NCBI GenBank assembly: GCA_963532425.1
Contig: CAUSKK010000002.1
Location: 1 to 64,000 of the forward strand
Source: CAUSKK01 sp963532425
GTDB taxonomy: Bacteria > Pseudomonadota > Gammaproteobacteria > Cardiobacteriales > Cardiobacteriaceae
Length of the DNA stretch: 64,000 nt
Direction of reading: 5' to 3'
Part shown: positions 34,013 through 42,705 of the stretch, piece by piece
How the letters are laid out: every line of letters begins with the position of its first letter
Position numbering within the stretch: the first letter of the stretch is position 1
Made by a program: the position numbers and the translations under genes
Notes under the pieces: model-generated
Seen by the model: the letters and a program-made list of their open reading frames with translations, nothing else
Told to the model about the DNA's origin: nothing
Database searches by the model: none

Positions 34013-34657
34013 ATGCTTGAAAAAGATTTAATTGCCTGCCCGGCCTGCGACGCCCTCTATGCCAAGGAAGCGCTCGGCAAAAATGAAATTATCCTCTGCG
34101 ACCGCTGCGGTTCGCTGGTGGACGACGGCTGGGCCGATTTTCGCGCCGCCTTTGCCTACGCCCTGACCGCCCTGATTCTTTTCATCGTCGCCAATGCCTT
34201 CCCCTTCATCACCCTGAACCTCAAGGGCGAGAGCAACACCATTTCCATCGTGTCCAGCATTCAGGCCCTCTGGCAGAACGATTTAAAACTGCTGGCCCTG
34301 TTCATCAGCCTGCTGATTGGGGTGGTGCCGCTCTGGTTTCTGCTCGGCGCCCTCTGGTCCATTCTGAGCTTCCACTACCGCTGGCGCAGCGAGATGACGC
34401 GCCGCTTCCTACACCTGATGGCCCGCATGGGCCAGTGGAATATGCTGGAGGTCTATCTGGTCGGCGTGCTGGTTACGCTGGTCAAAATCATGCAAATGGC
34501 CGTGGTCCATTTCAAAACCGGTTTCTGGGCCTTCTGCGTCCTGATTTTCTTTTCCCTGCTGCTGAGCCACAGCTACGACCTGGGCGATGCCATATTTCTT
34601 CTGAACGACGATGACGACAGCCACCGCGCGGAACCAACGCAAGATTTTCTGCCGTGA
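34013..34657 (+). CDS. pqiA: PqiA-like membrane protein, N-terminal-half gene
   Basis: A 214-residue protein: an N-terminal zinc-ribbon-like segment (CPACD and CDRCG) followed by four hydrophobic segments. It corresponds to one half of the duplicated PqiA protein (about 417 residues in E. coli), which works with PqiB and PqiC in lipid transport across the envelope. The next gene encodes the other half, overlapping by 47 bases. AT start it follows a terminator closely, so its promoter must be close or read through. Confidence 0.82.
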   Translation: MLEKDLIACPACDALYAKEALGKNEIILCDRCGSLVDDGWADFRAAFAYALTALILFIVANAFPFITLNLKGESNTISIVSSIQALWQNDLKLLALFISLLIGVVPLWFLLGALWSILSFHYRWRSEMTRRFLHLMARMGQWNMLEVYLVGVLVTLVKIMQMAVVHFKTGFWAFCVLIFFSLLLSHSYDLGDAIFLLNDDDDSHRAEPTQDFLP

Positions 34658-35234
34658 ATGCCGGGCGGTGATGGGCGAGCCCTGGCCCAAGCGCTGCCTC
34701 CACTGCCATGCGCCGCTGCATTCGCGCCTGCCGGACAGCCGCCGCCGCACCTGGGCCTATCTGCTCACGGCCATCATTCTGTTTTTCCCGGCCAATCTGC
34801 TGCCCATTTCCCTGACCAGCACCCTGGGCCGTACGCCCCAGGGCGACACCATTTTCACCAGCATTGTGCTGCTCTGGCACCACGGCTCCTATATCATCGC
34901 GCTGATTATTTTTCTGGCCAGCATCGCCACGCCCTTCTTCAAAATCATGGCCCTGCTCTATCTGCTGCTGCACATGCACCCCCGGCGGCCGCCGGTGTGG
35001 GAAACCAAGCTTTACCACTGGGTGCATCTGGTCGGGCGCTGGTCGATGATTGATGTCTTCGTGGTGGCCCTGCTCAGCGCCCTGATTAACGGCAACCTCG
35101 CCCAAATCAACGCCGGCGCCGGCATCTTTGCCTTTGCGGCGGTGGTCTTTTTCACCATGCTGGCCACGGAGAGCTTCGACACCCGCATTCTCTGGGATAA
35201 CTACTACCACTATGAAAAAGAAAAAGAAATTTAG
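34611..35234 (+). CDS. pqiA: PqiA-like membrane protein, second-half gene
   Basis: A 207-residue PqiA-domain protein with its own CREC/CLHC zinc-ribbon pair, then RRTWAYLLTAIILFFPANLLP, the PqiA signature, and further helices. The N terminus lies inside the previous gene's 3' end in another frame, so the split is not a simple frameshift within one domain but two separately encoded halves. They would pair as a heterodimer. Confidence 0.82.
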   Translation: MTTATARNQRKIFCRECRAVMGEPWPKRCLHCHAPLHSRLPDSRRRTWAYLLTAIILFFPANLLPISLTSTLGRTPQGDTIFTSIVLLWHHGSYIIALIIFLASIATPFFKIMALLYLLLHMHPRRPPVWETKLYHWVHLVGRWSMIDVFVVALLSALINGNLAQINAGAGIFAFAAVVFFTMLATESFDTRILWDNYYHYEKEKEI

Positions 35235-36804
35235 CTTTGTCTGGCTGTTTCCGACGCTGGCGCTGCTGGTGGGCTTCTATCTGGCCTATGACAAATACGC
35301 CCAGTACGGCGCCACCATTGAAATCCGCTTCCCTAACGCCGAGGGCCTGGAGGTGGGCAAAACCAAAATTCGCTATAAAAACCTGGACATCGGCACCGTT
35401 ACCAATGTGCAGCTGGCGGCGGGCCTGGACGCGGTCATCGTTACCGCCCAGATGGACAAGCTCGCCAACAACCTGCTCCGTGCCGACAGTGAATTCTGGA
35501 TTGTGAAGCCGCAGATTTCCGCCAAGGGCGTGGTCGGCCTTTCGACCCTGCTGTCCGGCAGCTATATTGCCGTGGCCGCCGGCCGGTCGTCGGAGCCGAG
35601 CCGCCATTTCACCGCCCTGGCCGAAATCCCGCTGGTGGAACGCGGCGAACCGGGCCTGCGCCTGCGCCTGGCCACGGAAAAGCTCGGCGGCCTCAACGTC
35701 GGCTCCCCCATCTACTACCAGGGCATGACCGTCGGCCAGGTGGAGAGAATCAACTTCGACGATAACTTCGAGCACATCATCATCAGCGCCTTTATCCGCG
35801 CCCCCTACGACCGGCTGGTCAATGGCAATAGCCGCTTCTGGAACGTCAGCGGTTTCAAGGCCAGCCTCGGCAGCACCGGCGCCAAATTTGAAATGGAATC
35901 GGTGGAAAGCCTGATGATGGGCGGCATCACCTTCCAGACGCCCACCGGCCTTAGCAGCGCCACGCCGACGCCACCGGCCCCGGACCAGCTCTTCACCCTC
36001 TACAAAAACGAGAACGACAGCCGCAGCAACAGCCAGCAGCGCAAGGAATACTATGTGGCCTATTTTCCCAACAGCGTGCGCGGCCTGAAGGTGGGGGCGC
36101 CGGTGAATTTCATGGGCATCGACATCGGCGAGGTGGCCGAAATTCGCCTGCTCTACGACCGCCAACAGAAGGAGGCCCGGGTGCCGGTGCTGCTGACCCT
36201 CGAGCCGGACCGCATCGGCAGTGCCGCCGTCGCCGGCGACACCCTGCCGGATTTGATTCGCTTCGGCCTCGGCGCCTCGCTGGAAACCGGCAACCTGCTC
36301 ACCGGCGAGAAATACGTCAAGCTGGCCATGGGCAGCAAGCTCCAGCCGCTGCGCCAGGACGAGCACAGCGCCTACAACCTCATGCCCACCCGCGACACGG
36401 AAATCAGCCAGCTCACCGACGACCTGAGCGAAATCGTGCGCACGGTGAAGCAGCTGCCGCTGAAGGAGATTGGCGCCAACGTGGCCACCATCACCCGCGA
36501 CCTGAAGGGGGTCAGCGCCAACCTGAACCGGGAGCTGCAAAGCACGCTGAAGCAGGTGAACGGCCTGGTGAAAACCCTGGAACAGACCGTGGCCAGCGGC
36601 GACCGCAGTTTGCAGACAACCGTGGAGGCCCTGAACCGCACCATTGCCCAGCTGGAGAAGGTGCTGGCCGGCCTGACGCCGAGCTCGTCGCTCTACTTTA
36701 GTTTGGAAAAAACCCTACGGACGCTGGAACAGACCGGCCGCCAGATTGAGGCGCTGGTGCGCAAGGTCAATGCCAAGCCCAATAGCCTGATTTTTGGAGA
36801 ATAG
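35212..36804 (+). CDS. pqiB: PqiB: MCE-domain intermembrane transport protein
   Basis: A 530-residue protein anchored by one N-terminal helix (FVWLFPTLALLVGFYLAYDKY) with three MCE domains beginning near YGATIEIRFPNAEGLEVG, LRLRLATEKLGGLNVGSPIYY and YYVAYFPNSVRGLKVGAPVNF, and a helical C-terminal segment (about 400-510) that in E. coli PqiB forms the hollow needle. Start at MKKKKKFSF (35212) overlaps the PqiA2 gene by 23 bases; an earlier in-frame start lies deep in that gene. Confidence 0.9.
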   Translation: MKKKKKFSFVWLFPTLALLVGFYLAYDKYAQYGATIEIRFPNAEGLEVGKTKIRYKNLDIGTVTNVQLAAGLDAVIVTAQMDKLANNLLRADSEFWIVKPQISAKGVVGLSTLLSGSYIAVAAGRSSEPSRHFTALAEIPLVERGEPGLRLRLATEKLGGLNVGSPIYYQGMTVGQVERINFDDNFEHIIISAFIRAPYDRLVNGNSRFWNVSGFKASLGSTGAKFEMESVESLMMGGITFQTPTGLSSATPTPPAPDQLFTLYKNENDSRSNSQQRKEYYVAYFPNSVRGLKVGAPVNFMGIDIGEVAEIRLLYDRQQKEARVPVLLTLEPDRIGSAAVAGDTLPDLIRFGLGASLETGNLLTGEKYVKLAMGSKLQPLRQDEHSAYNLMPTRDTEISQLTDDLSEIVRTVKQLPLKEIGANVATITRDLKGVSANLNRELQSTLKQVNGLVKTLEQTVASGDRSLQTTVEALNRTIAQLEKVLAGLTPSSSLYFSLEKTLRTLEQTGRQIEALVRKVNAKPNSLIFGE

Positions 36805-36806
36805 CC

Positions 36807-37361
36807 ATGAAAAAATTCTGCCTGCTGCTGGCCGGCCTACTGCTGGGCTGTGGCCGTTCGCCCCTCAACTACCACCTGCTGGCGCCGCCGCCGCCGACCC
36901 CCAGCGCTTCGGCCCGGGCCGGGGTCTATGCCCTGCGCCAAATCCAGCTGCCCGAGTATCTGCGCGAGGAAGCGCTTATCGCTCGGGGCGGCGGCAGCGC
37001 CATCGTTAAATTCCCCCAGGAACGTTGGCTGGAAACCCTGGACACGGCCCTGCCCGCCGTCCTTCAACGCCAGCTGGAGGGGGCGGCCCGGCCGGCCACG
37101 GTCTACCGCTATCCGCTGGCCCCCAACGTGAAGCCCGAGGCCGTCCTCGACGTGGACCTGGAGGAATTCATCGCCGACCTGCCCGCCGGTGTCGTCCATC
37201 TGCGCGCCAGCTGGGCCCTGGGCCGGGGCGAGGAAACCAATCCACCGCGCCGCCACTTCCAGCGCGATTTCCCCCTGGCCGACCGCCAGCCGGCCAGCCT
37301 GATTGCCGCCCAGGGCGAAGCGCTTCGGGCGCTGGCCGCCGCCATCGTCGCCACTTTCTAG
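36807..37361 (+). CDS. pqiC: PqiC: ABC-type transport auxiliary lipoprotein
   Basis: A 184-residue lipoprotein with signal KKFCLLLAGLLLGCGRS (lipobox LLGC) and the YHLLAPPPP/QIQLPEYLR pattern of the PqiC/ABC_trans_aux family, which forms an outer-membrane-anchored ring receiving the PqiB needle. It starts two bases after the pqiB stop. A palindrome at 37317-37326 encodes EALR. Confidence 0.85.
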   Translation: MKKFCLLLAGLLLGCGRSPLNYHLLAPPPPTPSASARAGVYALRQIQLPEYLREEALIARGGGSAIVKFPQERWLETLDTALPAVLQRQLEGAARPATVYRYPLAPNVKPEAVLDVDLEEFIADLPAGVVHLRASWALGRGEETNPPRRHFQRDFPLADRQPASLIAAQGEALRALAAAIVATF

Positions 37362-37370
37362 GAGTTTTCT

Positions 37371-38360
37371 ATGAGCATTATTTTTGGCCTGTCCGGCCCC
37401 CACCTCACCACGGTGGAACGGCGCTGGCTGCGCAGTCCCAACGCCGCCGGGGTCATTCTCTTCGGCCGCAACTACCAGGACAGACAGCAGCTGGCGGCCC
37501 TCTGCGGCGATATCCACGCCCTGGCCCCCAAGGTGTTTATCAGCGTCGATTGGGAGGGCGGCCGGGTGCAGCGCTTCCGCGAGGGCTTTACGCCGCTGCC
37601 GTCCATGCGCGCCGTCGGTGAAACCTACGCCGTCCACCAGGAGCGCGGCCACCGGTTGGCCCACGCCCTGGGCCTTATCATCGCCAGCGAACTATCCTGC
37701 CTGGATTTGAGCTATACGCCGGTGCTGGATTTGTACAACCCCATTTCCCAGGTCATCGGCGACCGGGCCTTCAGCGCCAATCCGGCCGAGGTCTTCATTC
37801 TCAGCCAGGCCCTGCGCCAGGGCTTGGCCGCCGGCGGCATGGCGGCGGTGGGCAAACACTATCCCGGCCACGGTTCCATCGCCCCGGACAGCCACCACGA
37901 CGTTTGCCGCGACGAGCGGCCCGAGAGCCAGCGCCAGCAGGACGAACTGCCCTTCCAGCTGAGCATCGGCGACGGCATCGAGGCGCTGATGACCGCCCAC
38001 ATCATCACCCCGGACAGCGACGGCCTGCCGGCCAGCTTCTCACCGACCCTGCTCGGCCGCCTGCGCCAAAGCTTTGGGGGCGCCCTCATCAGCGATGATT
38101 TGGACATGGCCGGGGCCCTGACCGGCGCTTCCTATCCGGCCAAGGTGCAGCAGGCCCTGGACGCCGGCGCCGACGCCTGTTTGATTTGCAACAATTTCGC
38201 CGCCATCGACGAGGCCCTGAGCGCCAGCTATCGGGTCGATGAGCGTAGCGCCAGCCGGCTGCAGAATCTGCGCCGGCGCCACGCCCCCGACCCGGAACGT
38301 TACGAAGCAGCCCTAGGAGTGCTCGCCGCATGGCAAACAAACTCGTCATCATCATTCTGA
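37371..38360 (+). CDS. nagZ: Beta-N-acetylhexosaminidase NagZ
   Basis: GH3 enzyme that removes N-acetylglucosamine from muropeptides in cell-wall recycling; cytosolic. The catalytic loop KHYPGHGSIAPDSHHD (about 160-175) provides the Asp-His dyad typical of NagZ, and SVDWEGGRVQRF and SDDLDMAG (nucleophile aspartate) are present. 329 residues matches the family. The variant KHYPGHG replaces the common KHFPGHG. It overlaps the next gene by 31 bases. Confidence 0.93.
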   Translation: MSIIFGLSGPHLTTVERRWLRSPNAAGVILFGRNYQDRQQLAALCGDIHALAPKVFISVDWEGGRVQRFREGFTPLPSMRAVGETYAVHQERGHRLAHALGLIIASELSCLDLSYTPVLDLYNPISQVIGDRAFSANPAEVFILSQALRQGLAAGGMAAVGKHYPGHGSIAPDSHHDVCRDERPESQRQQDELPFQLSIGDGIEALMTAHIITPDSDGLPASFSPTLLGRLRQSFGGALISDDLDMAGALTGASYPAKVQQALDAGADACLICNNFAAIDEALSASYRVDERSASRLQNLRRRHAPDPERYEAALGVLAAWQTNSSSSF

Positions 38361-38698
38361 ACAGCAACCCGGAGAACGGCAGCGAGATTCTCGAGCCCAT
38401 CTACCACGCCACCATCGCCGCCTCCATGGACTACGGCGCCGAAATCATCTTCGCCGGCCGGGCCGGGGAGCTGGCCATTCGCGGCGTGGCCGAGAAAATT
38501 CCCTCCATGCGCAAGCCCGACGAGACCGTCTACGACCTCATCAAGGACGCCTATCAAACCGGCGTGGTCATCAAAGCGAGCAAATTTGTGGTGCAGCGCT
38601 GGGGCGACAACCTCATCGCCGAGGTCAGCGAGGTGGTCAGCGGCAGCTATGTGGTCGGCGAAATCATGAACGGCAACGTAACCACCCTTTCCTACTAG
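38330..38698 (+). CDS. DsrE/DsrF-like protein
   Basis: A 122-residue single-domain protein, MANKLVIIILNSNPENGSEILEPIYHATIAASMDYGAEIIFAGRAGELA, with the alpha/beta pattern of the DsrE/F/H superfamily. No conserved cysteine at the sulphur-carrier position is present (the protein has none), so sulphur transfer is unlikely and the role is unknown. It begins inside the 3' end of nagZ in another frame. Confidence 0.7.
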   Translation: MANKLVIIILNSNPENGSEILEPIYHATIAASMDYGAEIIFAGRAGELAIRGVAEKIPSMRKPDETVYDLIKDAYQTGVVIKASKFVVQRWGDNLIAEVSEVVSGSYVVGEIMNGNVTTLSY

Positions 38699-38711
38699 AC
38701 GGAGGCAATGA

Positions 38712-39260
38712 ATGAACCTGAGCAATGAGGAGCTGCAGCGGGTGCTGGCCAACAGCGACTGCCTGATTAGCAGCCAGGAAATCGAATTCACCTACAACCG
38801 GCTGGCCGAACAGCTGAATTTGCACTATGCCGGCCTGAATCCGCTGATTCTGGTGGTGCTCAATGGTGGCCTGATTCCGGCCGGCCAGCTGCTCACCCGG
38901 CTGAACTTTTTCCACCGGGTCGGCTATCTCCACGCCACCCGCTACCGCAACAACAGCGGCGGCGGGCTGGAATGGCGGGCGCCGCCGAGTGTGCCGGTGC
39001 GCGATGAGCACGTGCTGCTCATTGACGACATCTTCGACGAGGGCATCACCATTCGCGCCGTGGCCCAGGAGCTGGAGAAACAGCACCCGGCCAGCCTGAA
39101 AACGGCGGTGCTGCTGAACAAGCTGCACGACCGCAAGGTGCGCGATTTCTGCCCGGATTTCATCGGCCGGGAGGTGGTGGACCGCTATATCTACGGCTGC
39201 GGCATGGACTATCACGGTTATTTTCGCCATCTGGCCGGCATTTACGCCCTCAAGGAATAA
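38712..39260 (+). CDS. hpt: Hypoxanthine(-guanine) phosphoribosyltransferase
   Basis: A 182-residue PRT-family protein with the PRPP loop VLLIDDIFDEGITI and NKLHDRK. Family-level function is purine base salvage to IMP/GMP; the sequence around VVLNGGLIPAGQLL and YRNNSGGGLEWRAPP fits a divergent hypoxanthine PRT of the kind annotated in many gammaproteobacteria. A ribosome site GGAGG precedes the ATG. The 3' end is tandemly duplicated downstream. Confidence 0.88.
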   Translation: MNLSNEELQRVLANSDCLISSQEIEFTYNRLAEQLNLHYAGLNPLILVVLNGGLIPAGQLLTRLNFFHRVGYLHATRYRNNSGGGLEWRAPPSVPVRDEHVLLIDDIFDEGITIRAVAQELEKQHPASLKTAVLLNKLHDRKVRDFCPDFIGREVVDRYIYGCGMDYHGYFRHLAGIYALKE

Positions 39261-39382
39261 TGAATTGGGTCGCTGCTAAGGAAAGCGGCGGGGCGGCGGG
39301 GAACGCCATCTCGCCGGCATCTACGCCCTGAAGGAATGATGAGCTTAGTCGCTGCTAAGGAAAGCGGCGGAGCGGCGGGAAT
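39225..39382. repeat. Tandem duplication of the hpt 3' end
   Basis: The final codons of hpt (RHLAGIYALKE, stop) plus 45 downstream bases (39225-39303) recur in 39304-39382 with a period of exactly 79 bp. The copy still encodes LAGIYALKE followed by a stop (TGA instead of TAA). Each unit contains a hairpin CGCTGCT/AGCGGCG. Confidence 0.9.
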
Positions 39383-39413
39383 GGCACCCAGCCGGCCCTA
39401 AACCATCAAAACG

Positions 39414-39439
39414 AAGCGCTCCCCCGGGGCGCTTTTTTT
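39414..39439 (+). terminator. Rho-independent terminator with palindrome half
   Basis: AAGCGC/GCGCTT stem (part of a variant palindrome GAAGCGCTCC) with a C/G-rich inner stem followed by a T run of seven; closes the hpt operon at the array 3 border. Confidence 0.7.
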
Positions 39440-39454
39440 ATGGCCGGCTGGGGG

Positions 39455-40382
39455 GAAGCGCTTCGGCCCTGGAACCCCCGGCTGGCTCTAAACCGAAGCG
39501 CTTCGGCAGGAGGCAGCGACTGGGAATAATCCCGCGCCGGCGTAAAAAGGGGAGCGCTTCGACCCCGGAAGGCTGTTTAGAGGGGGAGCGCTTCAACTCC
39601 GGCCCGCTGCTGTTTCTAACGAAGTGCTTCGGTTTGACCCTCACCCGGAGGGGGAAGCGCTTCGGCTGGGAATAATCGTGGCAGCGTTGAACAAGAGCTA
39701 AGCGCTTCGCCTCGGGAAGTCCTAGTTCAGAACGAAGCGCTTCGGTTTTGGCCCAGCTGGGGAAATGCCTCAGGGGGATAGTCGGAAAAGCTGTTCCAGA
39801 GGGAAGCGCTTCTCGCTGGGCCGTCAGACCGAAGCGCTTCGTTTCCGGAAATGGCAGAACACCGAAGCGCTTCAGGCTTACCCAGGCCGGAGGGAGCGCT
39901 TCGGTAGCCGCTGGGCGTGGTCGATTCTGCCGGCCTGATTGCTTGGCGGCGGGAAACGAAGCGCTCGGCGGGCTTGTCTAGAAAAGAAAACGTTTCGGCC
40001 CGGCGATTCGGCTTCCAAAGGGAAGCGCTTCGGTCTGGAACCCTAAAAGGGGAGCGCTTCGTTTGCAGAAGGCTAGAGAGAGCGAAGCGCTTCGGTAGAG
40101 AAAGCAGCGGCTGGGAATAATCGTGGCAGCGTTGAAAAAGAGGTAAGCGCTTCCGGCTGGGAAGTCCTAGTTCAGAACGAAGCGCTTCGGCCTCGGCAAT
40201 CGGATTTTTCACCTCGTCCATTGGGCGGTTACCAGAGCGAAGCGCTTCGGTTGGGAATAATCCCGGCGGCGGCAAAAAGGGAAGCGCTTCGGCTTGGCGA
40301 TTTGTTTTGTTTGGGGGGAGCGCTTCGCTTGGCCGGGCCGGTCGGTTGGCAGCGGCGGCTTTATGCCAGGGCGAAGCGCTTC
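39455..40382. repeat. Palindrome array 3 (GAAGCGCTTC)
   Basis: About 0.93 kb with roughly 13 perfect palindromes and several variants. An internal duplication is clear: 39668-39750 and 40110-40190 share the spacer with GGGAATAATCGTGG and the next spacer GGGAAGTCCTAGTTCAGAAC. The module 39495-39560 recurs almost unchanged at 42090-42158 on the far side of three paralogous genes. Confidence 0.9.
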
Positions 40383-40399
40383 CGGCTCGGCCGCCCGGT

Positions 40400-40960
40400 T
40401 TAGTCGCCGGTGCCCAGCCGGGCCCTTTCCGCCACCAGCAGCCTTTCAATTTCTGCTTTGAGGCGGGCCCGGAGGGCCGGGTCGAGGCGGACATTCTTTA
40501 AATCGGCGTCGAGCAGCTGGCCACAGTCGCGGTCGGGGAAGGCCAGGGCCAGCCAAAAGCGGCCCACCGGCCAGGGTTGCAGCTGGCGCTGGGGCAGATA
40601 GAAATCCACCCAATCGCCGTTGGTGATTTGTAGGGGATAGTCATAGTGGCGCGGGCGCTGCTCCGACCCCCGGGGCACCAGCACCAGCTGCAGCTGCGGC
40701 GCACTGTTCAGGCAGCAGTGGAGGAAAATCGGGCGCAGATAGTGGCCGCGCATCACACGGACGGCCAGATAGAGGGACGTGGCCGAGGTTTTGGATTTGC
40801 CGTCCAGCCCAGCAAAAAAAGCGTCCATTAGCAGGCAGAGGCCGACGCCCAACAGCAGCTCCCCCAGGGCCTGCCACCAGTGGCCGGGCGGCACCTGGAG
40901 CCTGACGGCGGCGAACAGCGGCAGGCGGCGGTAGCTTTTCACGGGGTCAGAGCCGTTCAT
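40400..40960 (-). CDS. Tandem paralogue C of unknown membrane family
   Basis: A 186-residue protein beginning MNGSDPVKSYRRLPLFAAVRL. Common to all three adjacent genes are an N-terminal YRRLPLF-x4-L-x2-P-x-HWW/HWL block, two short hydrophobic segments, then a region FLHCCLNSAP-x-LQLVLVPR, DYPLQ, W-x-x-F and a C-terminal FPDRDC-x-x-LLAADL-x-NVRLDP block ending in an R/E-rich helix. I do not recognise the family. Last of three, with a four-base overlap. Confidence 0.7.
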   Translation of the reverse strand: MNGSDPVKSYRRLPLFAAVRLQVPPGHWWQALGELLLGVGLCLLMDAFFAGLDGKSKTSATSLYLAVRVMRGHYLRPIFLHCCLNSAPQLQLVLVPRGSEQRPRHYDYPLQITNGDWVDFYLPQRQLQPWPVGRFWLALAFPDRDCGQLLDADLKNVRLDPALRARLKAEIERLLVAERARLGTGD

Positions 40961-41490
40961 GGTTGCGGCGCCGCCAGCAGCCGGTCGATGTCGGCCCGGA
41001 GCCGGGCCTTGGCCTCGGGGTCGAGACGGACATTGGCCAAATCGGCCGCCAGCGGATAGGCACAATCCCGCTCGGGGAAGGCCACCGCCAGCCAGCGGTC
41101 GCCGACGCGCCAGGGTTGGATTTGGGCGGGGTTCAGCTGGAAATCCTGCCAGCGGCCGGCACAGTCCTGGAGCGGATAGTGATAGTCGCCGTCGGGCTCG
41201 GTCGCACCCGGCACCAGCACCAGCTGCAACAGCGGCGCGCTGCTCAGGCAGCGGTGCAGAAAGAGGGCGCGCAGCCGGGCGGGACTGTTGAAATACAGAA
41301 CCAGCACCATCACCGTGGCCAGATTGCCGCCGGCCGTTTTTTTCACCTGGCTGAAATAGTGGTCAAACAGCAGGGCGACGGCCAGGGCCCCCAGCAGTGG
41401 CGCCAAAATTTTCAGCCAGTGGCGGCGCGGGGCGCTGAGCCGGAGGGCACAGAACAGCGGCAGGCGCTGGTAGTTGGGCGCGGTGTTCAT
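40957..41490 (-). CDS. Tandem paralogue B of unknown membrane family
   Basis: A 177-residue paralogue (MNTAPNYQRLPLFCALRLSAPRRHWLKIL). It keeps the shared blocks FLHRCLSSAPLLQLVLVPG, YHYPLQ, FPERDCAYPLAADLANVRLDP. Overlaps both neighbours by four bases. GC-ending codon use is like the surroundings. No function can be proposed. Confidence 0.7.
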   Translation of the reverse strand: MNTAPNYQRLPLFCALRLSAPRRHWLKILAPLLGALAVALLFDHYFSQVKKTAGGNLATVMVLVLYFNSPARLRALFLHRCLSSAPLLQLVLVPGATEPDGDYHYPLQDCAGRWQDFQLNPAQIQPWRVGDRWLAVAFPERDCAYPLAADLANVRLDPEAKARLRADIDRLLAAPQP

Positions 41491-42038
41491 GCCTTTCTCC
41501 GGTTTGGGGCCGATTCTGCCGCCAGCAGCCCTTCGATGTCGGCCCGGAGCCGGGTCTTAGCCTCGGGGTCGAGCTGGACATTACTCAAATCGGCCGCCAG
41601 CAAATAGCCACAGTCGCGGTCGGGAAAGGCCACCGCCAGCCAGCGCCGGCCGACGTACCAGGGCTGTAGGGCGCCGGCGGGCACGCTGAATTCGGCCCAC
41701 TGGCCGTTGGTGGTTTGCAGCGGGTAGTGGTGGCTACCGTCGTGCCGCTCCCGGCGGGGCACCAGCACCAGCTGCAGCAGCGGCGCGCTGTTCAGGCAGC
41801 AGTGGAGGAAAAGGGGGCGCAGCGTGGCGGGATTGGCGAACTGGCTGGAGAACAGCAGCAGCAGCGCGAAGGGCATAAAGTCCCGGCCGGGGGTCAGGCG
41901 GTAGAGCCCATAGTCCAGGGCCAGGGCCAGGGACGACAGGGCCAGCCCGGCCAGCAGCGGCCGCCACCAGTGGCCGGGCGGGGCCCGGAGTTTGAGTTCC
42001 ACCAGCAGCGGCAGCCGGCGGTAGCTTTTCGAGTACAT
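41487..42038 (-). CDS. Tandem paralogue A of unknown membrane family
   Basis: First of three (183 residues), beginning MYSKSYRRLPLLVELKLRAPPGHWW, with GGLALSSLALALDYGLY- and PFALLLLFSSQFA-like hydrophobic segments and the shared FLHCCLNSAPLLQLVLVPR and FPDRDCGYLLAADLSNVQLDP blocks. The three genes differ mainly in the transmembrane part. The promoter must lie in the 42.04-42.22 kb gap, which also carries two palindromes. Confidence 0.7.
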   Translation of the reverse strand: MYSKSYRRLPLLVELKLRAPPGHWWRPLLAGLALSSLALALDYGLYRLTPGRDFMPFALLLLFSSQFANPATLRPLFLHCCLNSAPLLQLVLVPRRERHDGSHHYPLQTTNGQWAEFSVPAGALQPWYVGRRWLAVAFPDRDCGYLLAADLSNVQLDPEAKTRLRADIEGLLAAESAPNRRKA

Positions 42039-42089
42039 GGGTTTTCTCCGAAGGGTTTCGGCTCGGTTTAGCGGTTTTCGCGCCAGGGG

Positions 42090-42158
42090 GAAGCGCTTCG
42101 GCCGGAGGCAGCGACTGGGAATAATCCCGCACCGGCCTAAAAAGGGGGGAAGCGCTTC
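42090..42158. repeat. Palindrome module matching array 3
   Basis: Two perfect palindromes (42090-42099, 42149-42158) enclose a spacer with GGGAATAATCCCGC that is almost identical to 39495-39560. Together they form direct repeats around the three paralogous genes. Confidence 0.85.
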
Positions 42159-42224
42159 GGACTGGGGAATTGAGGTCGAATTTATCTGCGGTTCGTTGCC
42201 AGAACCGAGGAAAGGGGGCAGGGC

Positions 42225-42638
42225 CTACTCGTTGTCGTCCCAGCCCTCCGGAGTCTGGCGGGTTTTGCGCCGGCAGATGGCCAGGCCGATGGCCGTTCCG
42301 CCGATGAGCAGCAGGTAGACATAGGGTTTTTCCCAGTTGAGAAAAATCCTCTGGACGAAGTAATTCTTCTCGCAGAGCCGCCTGCGCAGCACAATGCGCA
42401 GCACAATTTTCTTATCCCGGCGTTGGACGCAGTTTTCATAGTCCTGCTTCAGGCTGGCGCTGGTGCCGGACAGCATCAGAAAGGCAAAGAGCACAAAGCC
42501 AAAAACCAGATACCAGGGGTTACGGCGCAGCCAGCGGAAGGGCGCACCAATCAGGGGAAGGCTGCCGAGCAGGCTAAGCAGGCCGAAGAGCAGTTCCAGC
42601 ACTAGAAATCTGAAAAAACCTTTGGAGTCGTCGTTCAT
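42225..42638 (-). CDS. Membrane protein, divergent paralogue pair member 1
   Basis: A 137-residue protein with two hydrophobic regions: MNDDSKGFFRFLVLELLFGLLSLLGSLPLIGAPFRWLRRNPWY, a central SGTSASLKQDYENC, then FLNWEKPYVYLLLIGG and a C-terminal RQTPEGWDDNE. Clearly paralogous to the gene on the opposite strand next door. Family unknown. Confidence 0.7.
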   Translation of the reverse strand: MNDDSKGFFRFLVLELLFGLLSLLGSLPLIGAPFRWLRRNPWYLVFGFVLFAFLMLSGTSASLKQDYENCVQRRDKKIVLRIVLRRRLCEKNYFVQRIFLNWEKPYVYLLLIGGTAIGLAICRRKTRQTPEGWDDNE

Positions 42639-42705
42639 GTTTTACCTCGAAAAAAGCCGACCGGCCCATTCTAAAATGATTGAAATCTTCACCCGAGGAG
42701 AAAAC

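Noticed and set aside
39455..40382. Integron cassette array or attC sites
   Set aside because: No integrase, no cassettes between motifs, and attC structure is absent.
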